Origin: Breoghania sp.
GTDB lineage: Bacteria; Pseudomonadota; Alphaproteobacteria; Rhizobiales; Stappiaceae
Reading direction: 5' to 3'
Assembly (NCBI RefSeq): GCF_963674635.1
Contig: NZ_OY771475.1
Location: forward strand, 2,294,001-2,358,000
DNA length: 64,000 nucleotides
The notes under the pieces are model-generated. The model searched no databases and was not told where the DNA came from. It worked only from the letters and a program-made list of their open reading frames with translations. Every line of letters starts with the position of its first letter. Position 1 is the first letter of the stretch. Position numbers and translations under genes: made by a program. Shown piece by piece: positions 8,161 to 17,155 of the stretch.

Positions 8161-9390
8161 ATGCCCGAGACCGTTACCATCGATCACCTTGCCCACCGCG
8201 GCGACGGTGTCGCCCTTGTCGGCGACAAGCCGATTTACGTGCCGCTGACCCTGGCGGGTGAGACAGTCCAGATCGAGCGCAAGGGCGAACGCGCAAGGCT
8301 TCTCTCGGTCGAGAGCCCTTCGTCTCAACGCGTCGAGCCAATCTGCCCGCATTACGGTGTTTGCGGCGGCTGCGCGCTTCAGCACATGGAGGCAACCGCC
8401 TATCGCGCGTGGAAGGAAGAGCAGGTCAAGGCCGCCCTTGCCGCGCGCGGTATCGAGGCGGATATCCGGCCGATTGTCGAAGCCGGACCCGGCACCCGCA
8501 GGCGGGCGGTTCTTTCCGCCGTGCGCGCGGGCGGGCGTGTGCTGCTGGGCTATCATGAGCGCATGGCGAACCGACTTGTCGGGATCGAGGCCTGCCCCGT
8601 GCTCACGCCGCGCATCGTTGCCGCCCTGCCCACGCTCAACGGCCTCGCCTCCCGCCTTGCTCCGCGCAAGGGCGAGTTGCGGATGAGTGTTCTCGACACA
8701 ACCGCAGGCCTCGACGTCGCCATCGACGGAGCGGACCGCAAGACCTCGCGCGATTTCCCCGCGCTCGGGCGTTTCGCAGCCGAAGCCGATTTCGCGCGGC
8801 TTTCGGTCAATGGCGAGGTGGTGATCGAGATCCGCCCGCCCGCGCTCGATTTTGCGGGCGCGGCCATGGTGCCGCCGCCGGGCGGGTTCGTGCAGGCAAG
8901 CGCGGAAGCCGAGGCCGCCATGTCGCAAGCCGTGCTGGAAGGAATTGGAGGCGCGAAACGTGTCGCGGACCTCTTTGCGGGTTCGGGCACCTTCGCGCTT
9001 CGCATTGCCCATGAAGCCATGGTTCTGGCGGTTGAAAGCGACAAGCCTGCCATGGCCGCGCTCGACACCGCATGGCGGCGCGCCTCAGGGCTGAAGACCA
9101 TCTCGCAGGACGTGCGCGATCTCTTCCGCAGTCCGCTGAGGCCGGAGGAACTGGACGGCTTCGATGCGGTCGTCTTCGATCCGCCACGGGCAGGCGCGAA
9201 GGAGCAGGCAGCCCAGTTGGCCTTGTCAAAAGTGAGAACCGTGGTTGCGGTTTCCTGCAATCCGGCGACGCTGGCGCGCGATCTGCGTACACTGATCGAC
9301 GGCGGCTATGCCCTAAAATGGGTTCTGCCGGTGGACCAGTTCCTGTTTTCGCCCCACATTGAGGTGGTCGCCCTTCTAACGCGGGAGTGA
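8161..9390 (+). CDS. Class I RNA m5U methyltransferase, RlmD/RumA type
   Basis: TrmA/RlmCD-family enzyme (409 residues) that makes 5-methyluridine in RNA, most likely 23S rRNA. Residues 1-60 resemble a TRAM-like RNA-binding barrel. An iron-sulfur site follows with C62, C68 and C71 (CPHYGVCGGC) plus a later cysteine. The SAM motif is VADLFAGSGTFALRIA, then FDPPRAGAKEQ and the catalytic SCNPATLARDL. The ATG at 8161 is preferred over a TTG one codon earlier. The downstream methyltransferase starts 3 bp after the stop. The precise target base cannot be told from sequence, so no gene symbol is given. Confidence 0.93.
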   Translation: MPETVTIDHLAHRGDGVALVGDKPIYVPLTLAGETVQIERKGERARLLSVESPSSQRVEPICPHYGVCGGCALQHMEATAYRAWKEEQVKAALAARGIEADIRPIVEAGPGTRRRAVLSAVRAGGRVLLGYHERMANRLVGIEACPVLTPRIVAALPTLNGLASRLAPRKGELRMSVLDTTAGLDVAIDGADRKTSRDFPALGRFAAEADFARLSVNGEVVIEIRPPALDFAGAAMVPPPGGFVQASAEAEAAMSQAVLEGIGGAKRVADLFAGSGTFALRIAHEAMVLAVESDKPAMAALDTAWRRASGLKTISQDVRDLFRSPLRPEELDGFDAVVFDPPRAGAKEQAAQLALSKVRTVVAVSCNPATLARDLRTLIDGGYALKWVLPVDQFLFSPHIEVVALLTRE

Positions 9391-9393
9391 GCC

Positions 9394-10461
9394 ATGCGCA
9401 GGTCAAGACCCTCTTCGCCTGATTTGAGCGGATGGGTCAGACGTGCGCGTTTTGCAGCCCGAAGCCTTGGACGGATCGGCTGGTACGGAGCCCACCGCTA
9501 CATCACGGGCCGGATCGACCGACGTATCGGCCAGGCCTATCCCGACTACCGGATCGCACCGCCTCAAGGCCTTGTCCCGTCTGAGCGCCGCATTCTTGCG
9601 GATATCGCGCAACTTCAGGCAAGCGACCTGGCGAATGTGGAGGCGGGGCATTATCCCCTGCCCGACGCCGAACCTGGCGGTCTTTCAGGCCTCCTGCAAA
9701 AAACCCGGTTGTTTTATGCGGATGTGCCCGACGCCGCCCACAGGCGACGCAGCGGGGATGAGGACACGACGCGGGATACCAACGAGCCCTATTACCATCA
9801 GGATTTCCATTTCCAGGCAGATGGCTGGATGTCGGAAGCCTCTGCCCGTCTCTATGACTTTCAGGTGGAAGTGCTCTTCAACGGTTCCGCCGCCGCCATG
9901 CGCCGTCAGGGGTTGGTTCCCCTCGCAATGCTGATGCGCGAACGCGATCAGCGTGCGCTTTCCTTCGCCGATATCGCCTGCGGAACCGGAACGATGCTGC
10001 GCGAGGTTCAGCGCGCCTTCCCCCGTCTTGCGACCATCGGCATCGATGTATCGGAACCTTACCTGCGCTACGGCAGCCGGCTGGCGAAGCGTTCACGGGA
10101 CCGGCGCTTCATCGCGGGGCTCGCCGAGGCTCTGCCGCTTGGCGATGAAAGCCTCGATGCGGCAAGCGTCGTCTATCTCTTCCACGAATTGCCGCCGGAT
10201 ATCCGTCACAAGGCGGCGGCCGAGTTTGGCCGGGTCCTGAAGCCGGGCGGATTGCTCGTCTTCATCGACACGCTGCAAATGGGCGATGAGCCGGATTATG
10301 ACGGACTTCTGGAGCTTTTCCCGCAGCTATTCCGCGAGCCCTATTACGCGGGCTTCGTCAATGAGGATCTGGCCGCGCTCTTTGCTCCCCACGGGCTTCA
10401 CATCGAGGAGGCGTGGAATGCCTATGTCTCGCGGATCACGGTGTTTCGCAAGGACGGCTAG
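9394..10461 (+). CDS. Class I SAM-dependent methyltransferase of unknown substrate
   Basis: 355-residue protein. The second half is a Methyltransf_11-type domain with FADIACGTGTMLREV (SAM binding), IGIDVSEPYL, LDAASVVYLFHELP and FGRVLKPGGLLVFIDT. The first 180 residues match no domain I can name; they are basic at the start and contain ETNEPYYHQDFHFQ-like aromatic stretches (NEPYYHQDFHFQADGW). The gene starts 3 bp after the rRNA methyltransferase stop, so translation is probably coupled. It could modify a lipid, quinone or other small molecule; no assignment is justified. Confidence 0.85.
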   Translation: MRRSRPSSPDLSGWVRRARFAARSLGRIGWYGAHRYITGRIDRRIGQAYPDYRIAPPQGLVPSERRILADIAQLQASDLANVEAGHYPLPDAEPGGLSGLLQKTRLFYADVPDAAHRRRSGDEDTTRDTNEPYYHQDFHFQADGWMSEASARLYDFQVEVLFNGSAAAMRRQGLVPLAMLMRERDQRALSFADIACGTGTMLREVQRAFPRLATIGIDVSEPYLRYGSRLAKRSRDRRFIAGLAEALPLGDESLDAASVVYLFHELPPDIRHKAAAEFGRVLKPGGLLVFIDTLQMGDEPDYDGLLELFPQLFREPYYAGFVNEDLAALFAPHGLHIEEAWNAYVSRITVFRKDG

Positions 10462-10474
10462 TCAGGCATTGCAT

Positions 10475-10497
10475 CCCGGACGCGAACCGCGTCCGGG
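10475..10497. terminator. Hairpin between convergent genes
   Basis: Perfect 10-bp stem CCCGGACGCG / CGCGTCCGGG with a 3-nt loop in the 59-bp gap between the methyltransferase and ald, which converge. No T-run follows on either strand; termination is inferred from position. Confidence 0.55.
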
Positions 10498-10520
10498 GCG
10501 ATCTCTCGCATTGCGGCAAC

Positions 10521-11639
10521 TCAGGCGGCGAGCGCCTTGTCGGCGTCCCAATAGTCGTAGCCAAGGGCATCGCAGACCGCCTTGTAGGTGATCCGGCCTG
10601 CTTGCACATTGAGGCCCGCCTTCAGGTGGGGATCATCGCAAAGCGCCTGTTTCCAGCCCTTGTTGGCGATAGCAAGGCCGAAGGGAAGCGTCGCGTTGGC
10701 CAGCGCAAAGGTGGAGGTACGGGCGACACCGCCGGGCATGTTGGCCACGCAGTAATGGACCACGCCATCCACCACATATGTGGGCTCGGAATGGGTCGTG
10801 GCACGGCTTGTTTCCGTGCAGCCGCCCTGATCGATGGCGACATCCACGATCGCCGCGCCCTTGCGCATCGTGGAGAGCATCTCGCGGGTAATCAGCTTCG
10901 GAGCGGAGGCACCCGGGATCAGCACCGTGCCGATGACAAGCTCGGCCTCAGCGACGAGTTCGGCAACGGTCTGTGCGTTGGAATAGGCGGTCTTCACCGC
11001 CGTTCCGAACTGCGTATTGAGGCGGCGCAGCACATCGGCAGACCGGTCGATCACGGTGACATTCGCGCCAAGGCCCAGCGCCATTTGCGTGGCATGGGTT
11101 CCCGCGACGCCGCCCCCCAGGATCACGACATTGGCCGCCGGGACGCCGGGCACGCCGCCCAACAGCATGCCGCAGCCGCCTTTCGCGTTCTCAAGGCAAT
11201 GGGCCCCGGCCTGAACGGACATGCGTCCCGCCACTTCCGACATGGGCATGAGCAACGGCAGACCGCCAGCCGGGTTGGTCACCGTCTCATAGGCAATGCA
11301 GGTCGCCCCCGACGCCATCAGGTCCTTTGTCTGTTCCGGATCCGGTGCCAGATGGAGATAGGTGAAGAGGATCTGATCTTCACGCAGGCGCTGGCGCTCC
11401 ACGGCCTGCGGCTCCTTCACCTTCACGATCATGTCGCTTTCGGCGAAGACGGTTTCCGCATCGGGCGCGATTTTCGCACCGGCGGCGACATAGGCTTCAT
11501 CGGCAAGCCCCGCGCCGAGCCCGGCACCGGTTTCCACCAGAACCGTATGGCCGTTGACCACGAATTCCCGCACGCCGGCGGGAATGACACTGACGCGATC
11601 TTCGTAATCCTTGATTTCCTTCGGGATGCCAATACGCAT
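10521..11639 (-). CDS. ald: Alanine dehydrogenase
   Basis: NAD-dependent L-alanine dehydrogenase (372 residues, full length) interconverting alanine and pyruvate plus ammonia, usually for growth on alanine or nitrogen assimilation. The N-terminus MRIGIPKEIKDYEDRVSVIP is diagnostic; catalytic residues appear in KVKEPQ (Lys) and YLHLAPD (His), the Rossmann motif in VVILGGGVAGTHA, and the substrate Asp in VDVAIDQGG. A strong GGAGGAGG ribosome site precedes the ATG. The gene is divergent from an Lrp-type regulator, the classic arrangement in which that regulator activates ald in response to alanine. Confidence 0.97.
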   Translation of the reverse strand: MRIGIPKEIKDYEDRVSVIPAGVREFVVNGHTVLVETGAGLGAGLADEAYVAAGAKIAPDAETVFAESDMIVKVKEPQAVERQRLREDQILFTYLHLAPDPEQTKDLMASGATCIAYETVTNPAGGLPLLMPMSEVAGRMSVQAGAHCLENAKGGCGMLLGGVPGVPAANVVILGGGVAGTHATQMALGLGANVTVIDRSADVLRRLNTQFGTAVKTAYSNAQTVAELVAEAELVIGTVLIPGASAPKLITREMLSTMRKGAAIVDVAIDQGGCTETSRATTHSEPTYVVDGVVHYCVANMPGGVARTSTFALANATLPFGLAIANKGWKQALCDDPHLKAGLNVQAGRITYKAVCDALGYDYWDADKALAA

Positions 11640-11808
11640 GACGCCTCCTCCTGAATTGGCTCCGGAACAGCTCCCTCAATTACAAGATGGGGAGTTTTAT
11701 CGTGAATTTTCTCGCGATTTCACGTGTCACGGAAGCGTAAGATCGCATAGTCTGCGAAAATGAACCGTAAATTGCGCAGAATTCGAGCATCACGAGAAAT
11801 TCGGCACC
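11640..11808. promoter_or_regulatory. Divergent ald / lrp-type control region with inverted repeats
   Basis: The 169-bp gap has two symmetric signals. One is a 30-bp element with TCTGCG (11751-11756) and CGCAGA (11775-11780) arms and an A/T-rich centre, like Lrp/AsnC operators. The other is a distant inverted pair GAATTTTCTCG (11704-11714) and CGAGAAATTC (11793-11802), one near each gene. Both fit binding by the adjacent regulator; this is inferred from symmetry and position. Confidence 0.45.
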
Positions 11809-12267
11809 ATGAAATTTGACGATCGCGACAAGGCCATACTCAAGGAATTGCAGAACAATGGACGGCTGACCAATGCGGAGCTGGCGGAACGCGTGAGCCT
11901 CTCGCCGTCCGCCTGTCTCAGGCGCACGAAGATGCTCGAAGAAGCGGGTGTCATCGCCGGCTACACGATGTTGCTGAATGCCAAGTCCGTGGGGCTGGCG
12001 GGCACCGCCTTCGTTCAGGTCACCCTGAAAGGCCAGCGCCGCGAGGAACTGGACACTTTTGAGAAGGCCGTCGCCAAGGTGCCCGAGATCCTGGAATGCT
12101 ACCTGCTGGCTGGCCAGTACGACTACCTGCTGCGCATCGCCTACCGGAACACGGAAGATCTGGAACGCATGCACAAGGACACGTTGACGGGCCTTCCGGG
12201 CGTCGACCGCGTCCAGTCCATGCTGACGCTCAGAACCGTGAAGCGGACCACAAAGCTGCCGGTGTGA
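11809..12267 (+). CDS. Lrp/AsnC family transcriptional regulator
   Basis: 152-residue feast/famine regulator. It has an N-terminal winged HTH (DDRDKAILKELQNNGRLTNAELAERVSLSPSACLRR) and a C-terminal RAM/AsnC ligand-binding domain (residues about 65-145, including ILECYLLAGQYDYLLRIA). Such proteins form octamers that wrap DNA and sense amino acids. The divergent position to alanine dehydrogenase suggests that it controls ald with alanine as effector, as AldR-type regulators do; this is inferred. Its stop is 3 bp from the end of the convergent membrane-protein gene. Confidence 0.94.
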   Translation: MKFDDRDKAILKELQNNGRLTNAELAERVSLSPSACLRRTKMLEEAGVIAGYTMLLNAKSVGLAGTAFVQVTLKGQRREELDTFEKAVAKVPEILECYLLAGQYDYLLRIAYRNTEDLERMHKDTLTGLPGVDRVQSMLTLRTVKRTTKLPV

Positions 12268-12270
12268 TCC

Positions 12271-12777
12271 TCACCTGCCCAAATCCGGCCGAAACGCCTT
12301 CAAGCGCGCGAAGATCTGTTCTGGCGCACCTTGGAGCGGATGGAGCGCGATTTCGATGCGCATGTCGCCCTTGCGCCGGTAGGGTCGCGCCATCGGCTTG
12401 CGCCACCAGGGCGCCTTTTCCGGCTTGGCCACCACATCTGCCAGCGGCCGATGCAGATGCACGATCAGGGTGGAGAGCCGGATTGAGCGGACGGCGGTAT
12501 TGAACACCTCAAGCTGCGCGATCTCCGCCCAGCCAATGAAGCCGATGCCGCCAATGAAGAGCCCGTCGGCATTTGCGCCGAGCTGCGGCTGGCCCTTCTC
12601 GATCAAAGGGAAATAGTAGAAGGACATCATCAGCGCGAGAGCCGAGATGATGTAGAGCCCGGGCTCGTGATTGTAGGCGGCAACGAAGCCTGCCAGCAGC
12701 GCGGCGAGGATGCCCCCATAGACGAGCCCCTCGCCCGAGCCCTTGCGATAGCCCACCGCGAAGGGACGCGCTTTCAT
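12271..12777 (-). CDS. Small conserved membrane protein, function unknown
   Basis: 168 residues with two adjacent hydrophobic helices near the N-terminus (GLVYGGILAALLAGFVAAYN and LYIISALALMMSFYYFPLI), then a cytoplasmic domain. The stretch GLFIGGIGFIGWAEIAQLEV resembles PH-like membrane proteins of the STM3941 kind, in which a short beta domain follows two helices, but the match is weak. It is convergent with the Lrp-type gene, and 194 bp with no gene separate it from ribB. I do not assign a role. Confidence 0.72.
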   Translation of the reverse strand: MKARPFAVGYRKGSGEGLVYGGILAALLAGFVAAYNHEPGLYIISALALMMSFYYFPLIEKGQPQLGANADGLFIGGIGFIGWAEIAQLEVFNTAVRSIRLSTLIVHLHRPLADVVAKPEKAPWWRKPMARPYRRKGDMRIEIALHPLQGAPEQIFARLKAFRPDLGR

Positions 12778-12971
12778 GTCTTCAAAGGGATTGAGGGCCT
12801 GTGACAGCGGTTTCTCCCGGGCAAGGCTGGCGGATACGCATCATGCGACCGCTCCAGCCTCGCAAGGGTCGCATCGCGGTTCAAGACCCAACAAGACGAC
12901 AACATGGAGCCAGAGGGCCAGCCTCGCACTCCAGGCAGGCCGATGGCCTGCCCGGAGAGAAGCTGTCGGGC

Positions 12972-14288
12972 CTAGCCGTCGATGATCTCGGTGGACCCGA
13001 TCTCGATACCGAAGCCTTCCAGACCGACATAGTGACGCTCGCGGGAAGACAGCAGGCGGATGGAGCTGACACCGAGATCCTTCAGAATCTGGGCCCCAAG
13101 TCCGATCTCGCGCCAGGATTCCGAGCGCGCCTGTGCAGAACCGTGATCCTCACGCTCACGCTGGACTTCCGAACGGGCGCGGCGGGATTGACGTGCCACC
13201 CCCACGGAGCCCTCGCGCAGATAGACCACAACGCCGCGGCCACGCTCCGCCATGCCCTTCATGATGTCGTCCAGCGCCTGAGACTGGCCGAACACGTCGT
13301 CGATCACCGATTCCAGGTGCAGACGCACCGGGACATCGCGACCATCGAGAATGTCGCCATAGACAATGGCCAGATGGTCCATCGGGTCATAGGGCGTCGA
13401 ATAGGTGATGGCATAGGCGGGGCCGGCCAGCGTCTCGATCGACTGCTCGTAGACGCGTTCGACAAGCTTCTCCTTGCGCTCGCGCCAGGCGATCAGATCG
13501 GCGACGGAAACCTGCTTCAGGCCGTGCTTCTGGGCAAACTCGGTAACTTGGGCTCCCCGCGTGACCGTGCCGTCATCGTTGACGAGTTCACAGATCACGC
13601 CAACTTCCGGCAAGCCCGCCAGACGGCAGAGATCGACCGCGGCTTCGGTATGACCGGAGCGCATCAAGACGCCGCCATCCTTGGCGATCAGCGGGAAGAC
13701 ATGGCCGGGACGCACGAAATCGGCAGAGCCGGAATTGGGATTGGCAAGCCCGCGCACCGTGGCGACGCGATCCTCGGCGGAAATTCCCGTCGTCGTTCCG
13801 TGCTTAAAGTCGACGGAAATCGTGAAGGCGGTGGAATGCGGCGCGTCGTTTTCATTGACCATGGGGTCGAGGCGCAGCTTGTGGGCCAGTTCACGCGTGA
13901 TCGGAGCGCAGACAATGCCGGATGTATGGCGCACGATGAAGGCCATTTTCTCCGGTGTGGCATGGCTGGCGGCGACGATCAGATCGCCTTCGTTCTCGCG
14001 GTCGTCATCGTCGGTCACAACAACGATTTCGCCGTTCTCAAATGCGCGGATCGCTTCCGCAACTCGGGTCTGGGACATATCGATTTCCTTTGCGGGCGAG
14101 AGCCCGAGAAAGTCGTTGGGCGTAACGGCACCGTTCGTCGCTTCGAAAATGCGGCCTCCCGTCTCGCGCGAGATCCAGACGTTGGGATCATTGCACAAGG
14201 CGGTGACTGCGGCCGGTGAGAGACCGGCGCGGCGGGCAAAGGCGGAACGGGTTTCTTTTGCTCTGGTGAGCCATTCGTCGAGACGCAT
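12972..14288 (-). CDS. ribB: 3,4-dihydroxy-2-butanone-4-phosphate synthase with N-terminal HTH and degenerate GTP cyclohydrolase II domain
   Basis: DHBP synthase makes the four-carbon unit of riboflavin from ribulose 5-phosphate. Three parts are visible. Residues 1-60 form a Cro/YdaS-like HTH (DEWLTRAKETRSAFARRAGLSP). Residues 71-275 form an intact RibB domain with the acidic VTDDDDRENEGDL loop, TSGIVC and HTEAAVDLCRLAG. Residues 285-435 have GTP cyclohydrolase II fold similarity (DPMDHLAIVYGDI, GRGVVVYLREG), but the zinc-binding Cys triplet of the C...RCDC region is replaced (LHLESVIDDVFGQSQALD), so that activity should be absent. A methionine at residue 71 could give a RibB form without the HTH. 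Confidence 0.92.
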   Translation of the reverse strand: MRLDEWLTRAKETRSAFARRAGLSPAAVTALCNDPNVWISRETGGRIFEATNGAVTPNDFLGLSPAKEIDMSQTRVAEAIRAFENGEIVVVTDDDDRENEGDLIVAASHATPEKMAFIVRHTSGIVCAPITRELAHKLRLDPMVNENDAPHSTAFTISVDFKHGTTTGISAEDRVATVRGLANPNSGSADFVRPGHVFPLIAKDGGVLMRSGHTEAAVDLCRLAGLPEVGVICELVNDDGTVTRGAQVTEFAQKHGLKQVSVADLIAWRERKEKLVERVYEQSIETLAGPAYAITYSTPYDPMDHLAIVYGDILDGRDVPVRLHLESVIDDVFGQSQALDDIMKGMAERGRGVVVYLREGSVGVARQSRRARSEVQREREDHGSAQARSESWREIGLGAQILKDLGVSSIRLLSSRERHYVGLEGFGIEIGSTEIIDG

Positions 14289-14310
14289 AGGTAGAATGTA
14301 GGACTCAACG

Positions 14311-14356
14311 ATTTCAGTCGCAATGAAAAAAACGGAAAATTCAGCGACACTGAAAT
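14311..14356. promoter_or_regulatory. Inverted repeat upstream of ribB
   Basis: ATTTCAGTCGC (14311-14321) faces GCGACACTGAAAT (14344-14356), complementary except for a 2-nt bulge. It ends 23 bp before the ribB start codon on the minus strand. It could be an operator, possibly for the HTH carried by RibB itself, or an RNA hairpin in the leader. No FMN riboswitch sequence is present here. Confidence 0.4.
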
Positions 14357-14476
14357 GATGCCGAGACGGGCTCTCAGGCTATGAGCGGGACAGACCAGAG
14401 GCAGGCGATGCAAGCCTCTGATATCAAGACAGAACCGCGCGCACGCAACGCGTCCCAGACACGGACGCGCGGCGCG

Positions 14477-15562
14477 TTACCCTACCTGACCGCGATGCCG
14501 GATCCAGTGATCGGCAAGCACACAGGCCATCATGGCTTCTCCAACCGGAACGCCGCGAATGCCGACACACGGATCATGGCGCCCCTTGGTGACGACGTCC
14601 ACCTCTTCGCCGGTGCGGGTAATGGACTTGCGCGGCTGGAGGATGGACGAGGTCGGCTTGACGGCGAACCGCACCACGACCGGCTCACCGGTGGAAATGC
14701 CGCCCAGAACACCGCCCGCATTGTTGGACAGGAAGATCGGGGTCTTGCCCTGACCGATCCGCATCTCGTCGGCGTTTTCCTCGCCGGTGAGTTCGGCGGC
14801 CTCAAACCCGTTGCCGATCTCCACGCCCTTGACCGCGTTGATCGACATCATCGCCGCTGCCAGATCCGCATCAAGCTTGCCATAGAGCGGGGCGCCGAGG
14901 CCAACGGGAACGTTTTCCGCGATCACTTCCACGACCGCGCCCACAGAGGAGCCAGCCTTGCGGATGCCGTCGAGATAGTCCGCCCATTCCTGCGCTGCCA
15001 CGGGATCGGGACAAAAGAAGGGATTGTTGTCGATTTCGGCCCAGTCCCAGCGCGAACGATCAATCTTGTGCGGGCCGATCTGAACCAGGGCACCGCGGAT
15101 CTTCACGCCCGGCAGCACCTTGCGCGCGATGCCGCCCGCCGCCACCCGCATCGCCGTTTCGCGCGCCGAGGAGCGCCCTCCACCGCGATAGTCGCGGATG
15201 CCGTATTTGGCGTCATAGGTGAAATCGGCATGGCCCGGCCGGAAGCGGGCCTTGATTTCGGAATAGTCCTTGGAGCGCTGATCGACATTCGTGATTTCCA
15301 GCGAGATCGGCGTGCCGGTCGTCTTCTGGATGCCGTCCTCGTCAACCATCACGCCGGACAGGATGCGTACTTCGTCCGGTTCGCGACGCTGGGTGGTGTA
15401 TTTCGACTGACCGGGCTTGCGCTTGTCGAGCCATCCTTGAAGGTCTGCTTCGGTGAGCGGGATCAGCGGCGGACAGCCATCGACGACACAGCCGATCGCA
15501 GGCCCATGGCTCTCGCCCCAGGTTGTGACACGGAAGAGATGACCGAACGTGTTGTGCGACAT
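14477..15562 (-). CDS. aroC: Chorismate synthase
   Basis: AroC (361 residues) converts EPSP to chorismate, the last shikimate-pathway step, using reduced FMN. Signatures are [20 protein letters not shown] at the N-terminus, [40 protein letters not shown] and [17 protein letters not shown] near the end. The ATG at 15562 ([10 protein letters not shown]) is chosen because AGAGG precedes it and the upstream 19 residues lack family similarity. ribB follows 188 bp downstream on the same strand; both the enzyme and RibB are linked to flavin use. Confidence 0.97.
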   Translation of the reverse strand: MSHNTFGHLFRVTTWGESHGPAIGCVVDGCPPLIPLTEADLQGWLDKRKPGQSKYTTQRREPDEVRILSGVMVDEDGIQKTTGTPISLEITNVDQRSKDYSEIKARFRPGHADFTYDAKYGIRDYRGGGRSSARETAMRVAAGGIARKVLPGVKIRGALVQIGPHKIDRSRWDWAEIDNNPFFCPDPVAAQEWADYLDGIRKAGSSVGAVVEVIAENVPVGLGAPLYGKLDADLAAAMMSINAVKGVEIGNGFEAAELTGEENADEMRIGQGKTPIFLSNNAGGVLGGISTGEPVVVRFAVKPTSSILQPRKSITRTGEEVDVVTKGRHDPCVGIRGVPVGEAMMACVLADHWIRHRGQVG

Positions 15563-15670
15563 GAAACCTCTGGAACCCTCACAGCGCTCGCTCATCCGGC
15601 CTTGTGGCTGAGCGGCCATATGGAAGGGGGTTCTAAAGCGTTCGTCGCACGAAGGGAAGCGTATCGAGCC

Positions 15671-17155
15671 TCAACGATAGAAGGCAGGCACCAGCAGAAC
15701 GAACACGGTCATGATTTCCAGACGGCCAATGATCATGGCAAGCGACAGGATCCATTTGGCGGCGTCCGGCAGGCTGGCGAAATTGCCCGCAGGCCCGATG
15801 ATCGGGCCGATCCCCGGACCGACATTCGAAATGGCGGTAATGGAGCCGGACAGCGCGGTGACAGGATCGACGCCCACCAGTTGCAACAACAGGGAAACGC
15901 CGAGCCAGGTCGCAAAATACAGGAACACGAAAACACAGACCGAGGCCACTTCGCCATCCTGGAGGATACGCGCACCATAGCGCGGCACCACGACCGCATG
16001 CGGAAAACTCTGGCGCGTGACCATCTGGCCAACCATGCGAACCAGCACCTGGAAGCGGAAGATCTTGATTCCGCCCGCCGTGGACCCCGTGCAACCGCCG
16101 ACGAAGGTCAGCAGGAAGAACATGCCCGCCACGGGCGTCCCCCAGGCCAGATAGTCCTGCGTGGCGTAGCCGGTGGTGGTGACGACGGAGACAACGTTGA
16201 AAGCCGATTGCGTGAGCGCCGTCTCGAAGGGAATTCCATCGACGACAACAAGCCAGATCGCGATGGCGAGCACGACGACGCCCAGGAATGTCAGGAAGCC
16301 GAAGACCTGGGTTTCCATGCGCGACGAGAATTGCGAGCGCCGGGCCAGGCGCACATAAGTGAGGAACGGAATGCCCGAGGCGGCCATGAAGAAGGTGGCA
16401 GCCCAGAAGATGACCGGGCTGTCGAAATAGCCCATGGAGGCATCATGGGTTGAAAAGCCGCCGGTGCAGACGGTCGTGAAGGCGTGGTTGATGGCATCAA
16501 ACCAGCGCATGCCACCGAACCGGTAGGCAAGAATGCAGCCGATCGTGATCAGCACATAGACGCCAAAAATCGCGCCTGCGAGCTGACCGGAACGGTAGAA
16601 CAGTTTCTCGGAACGATCGGAGGATTCCAGCTTGAAAAGCTGCATGCCGCCGAGGCGGAGAAACGGAAAGATCACCAGCGCCATGCCGATGATGCCGATG
16701 CCGCCGACCCATTGCATGACGGAGCGCCACAGCAGGATCGTCTCCGGCTGCTCGTCGAGCCCGGACATCACCGTGGAACCCGTCGTGGTAATGGCGGAGA
16801 CCGTTTCGAAATAGGCGTCGGCGAAGGAAAGGCCGTCGGGCGAGAGCATCAGCGGCACGGCGGCCACCAGCGGCACAACGAGCCAAGCGGCTGTCACGAA
16901 AAGCACGGCCTGCCGGAAATCCATGCCATGGCGTTTGGGCGCGAACGTAATGATGATCGCGACGCCCAGAGCAAATGTGCCCATGGCGGAGGCCAGAAAA
17001 ACCAGCGTCTCCCCATCCAGAAACACAAGAGACACGAGCACCAACAGCATTTCCGCAAGGGCGATCACAATCAGCAACCAACCAATCGGAAAGATCACCA
17101 GATTACGACGATCAGCTGCCCAACGGCCCCTCTCGGTCACATCCTGAATTTCCAC
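15671..17155 (-). CDS. trkH: TrkH-family potassium uptake channel subunit
   Basis: Inner-membrane K+ translocating subunit (494 residues) that works with the NAD-binding TrkA. The four pore-loop repeats are visible: TTTGSTVMSG, TVCTGGFSTHDAS, TTTGYATQDY and GGCTGSTAGGIK, the glycines forming the selectivity filter. About 10 hydrophobic segments are present. The start is a GTG at 17155 (VEIQDVTERG), with another in-frame GTG five codons later. The gene lies 108 bp upstream of aroC. trkA is not in the window. Confidence 0.94.
   Translation of the reverse strand: MEIQDVTERGRWAADRRNLVIFPIGWLLIVIALAEMLLVLVSLVFLDGETLVFLASAMGTFALGVAIIITFAPKRHGMDFRQAVLFVTAAWLVVPLVAAVPLMLSPDGLSFADAYFETVSAITTTGSTVMSGLDEQPETILLWRSVMQWVGGIGIIGMALVIFPFLRLGGMQLFKLESSDRSEKLFYRSGQLAGAIFGVYVLITIGCILAYRFGGMRWFDAINHAFTTVCTGGFSTHDASMGYFDSPVIFWAATFFMAASGIPFLTYVRLARRSQFSSRMETQVFGFLTFLGVVVLAIAIWLVVVDGIPFETALTQSAFNVVSVVTTTGYATQDYLAWGTPVAGMFFLLTFVGGCTGSTAGGIKIFRFQVLVRMVGQMVTRQSFPHAVVVPRYGARILQDGEVASVCVFVFLYFATWLGVSLLLQLVGVDPVTALSGSITAISNVGPGIGPIIGPAGNFASLPDAAKWILSLAMIIGRLEIMTVFVLLVPAFYR

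Noticed and set aside
7369..9012. 547-codon open frame on the minus strand opposite tlyA and the RlmD-type gene
   Set aside because: Antisense to two clear genes; Arg/Gly/His-rich translation with no family resemblance. Long antisense frames are expected in GC-rich DNA.
10413..11654. 413-codon plus-strand frame opposite ald
   Set aside because: Fully antisense to alanine dehydrogenase, whose motifs are intact; the alternative translation lacks any domain.
14289..14476. FMN riboswitch upstream of ribB
   Set aside because: The conserved RFN sequence blocks are not found on the minus strand in this gap.
14381..16453. 690-codon plus-strand frame opposite aroC and trkH
   Set aside because: Spans two well-recognised minus-strand genes and the gap between them; composition typical of antisense reading.
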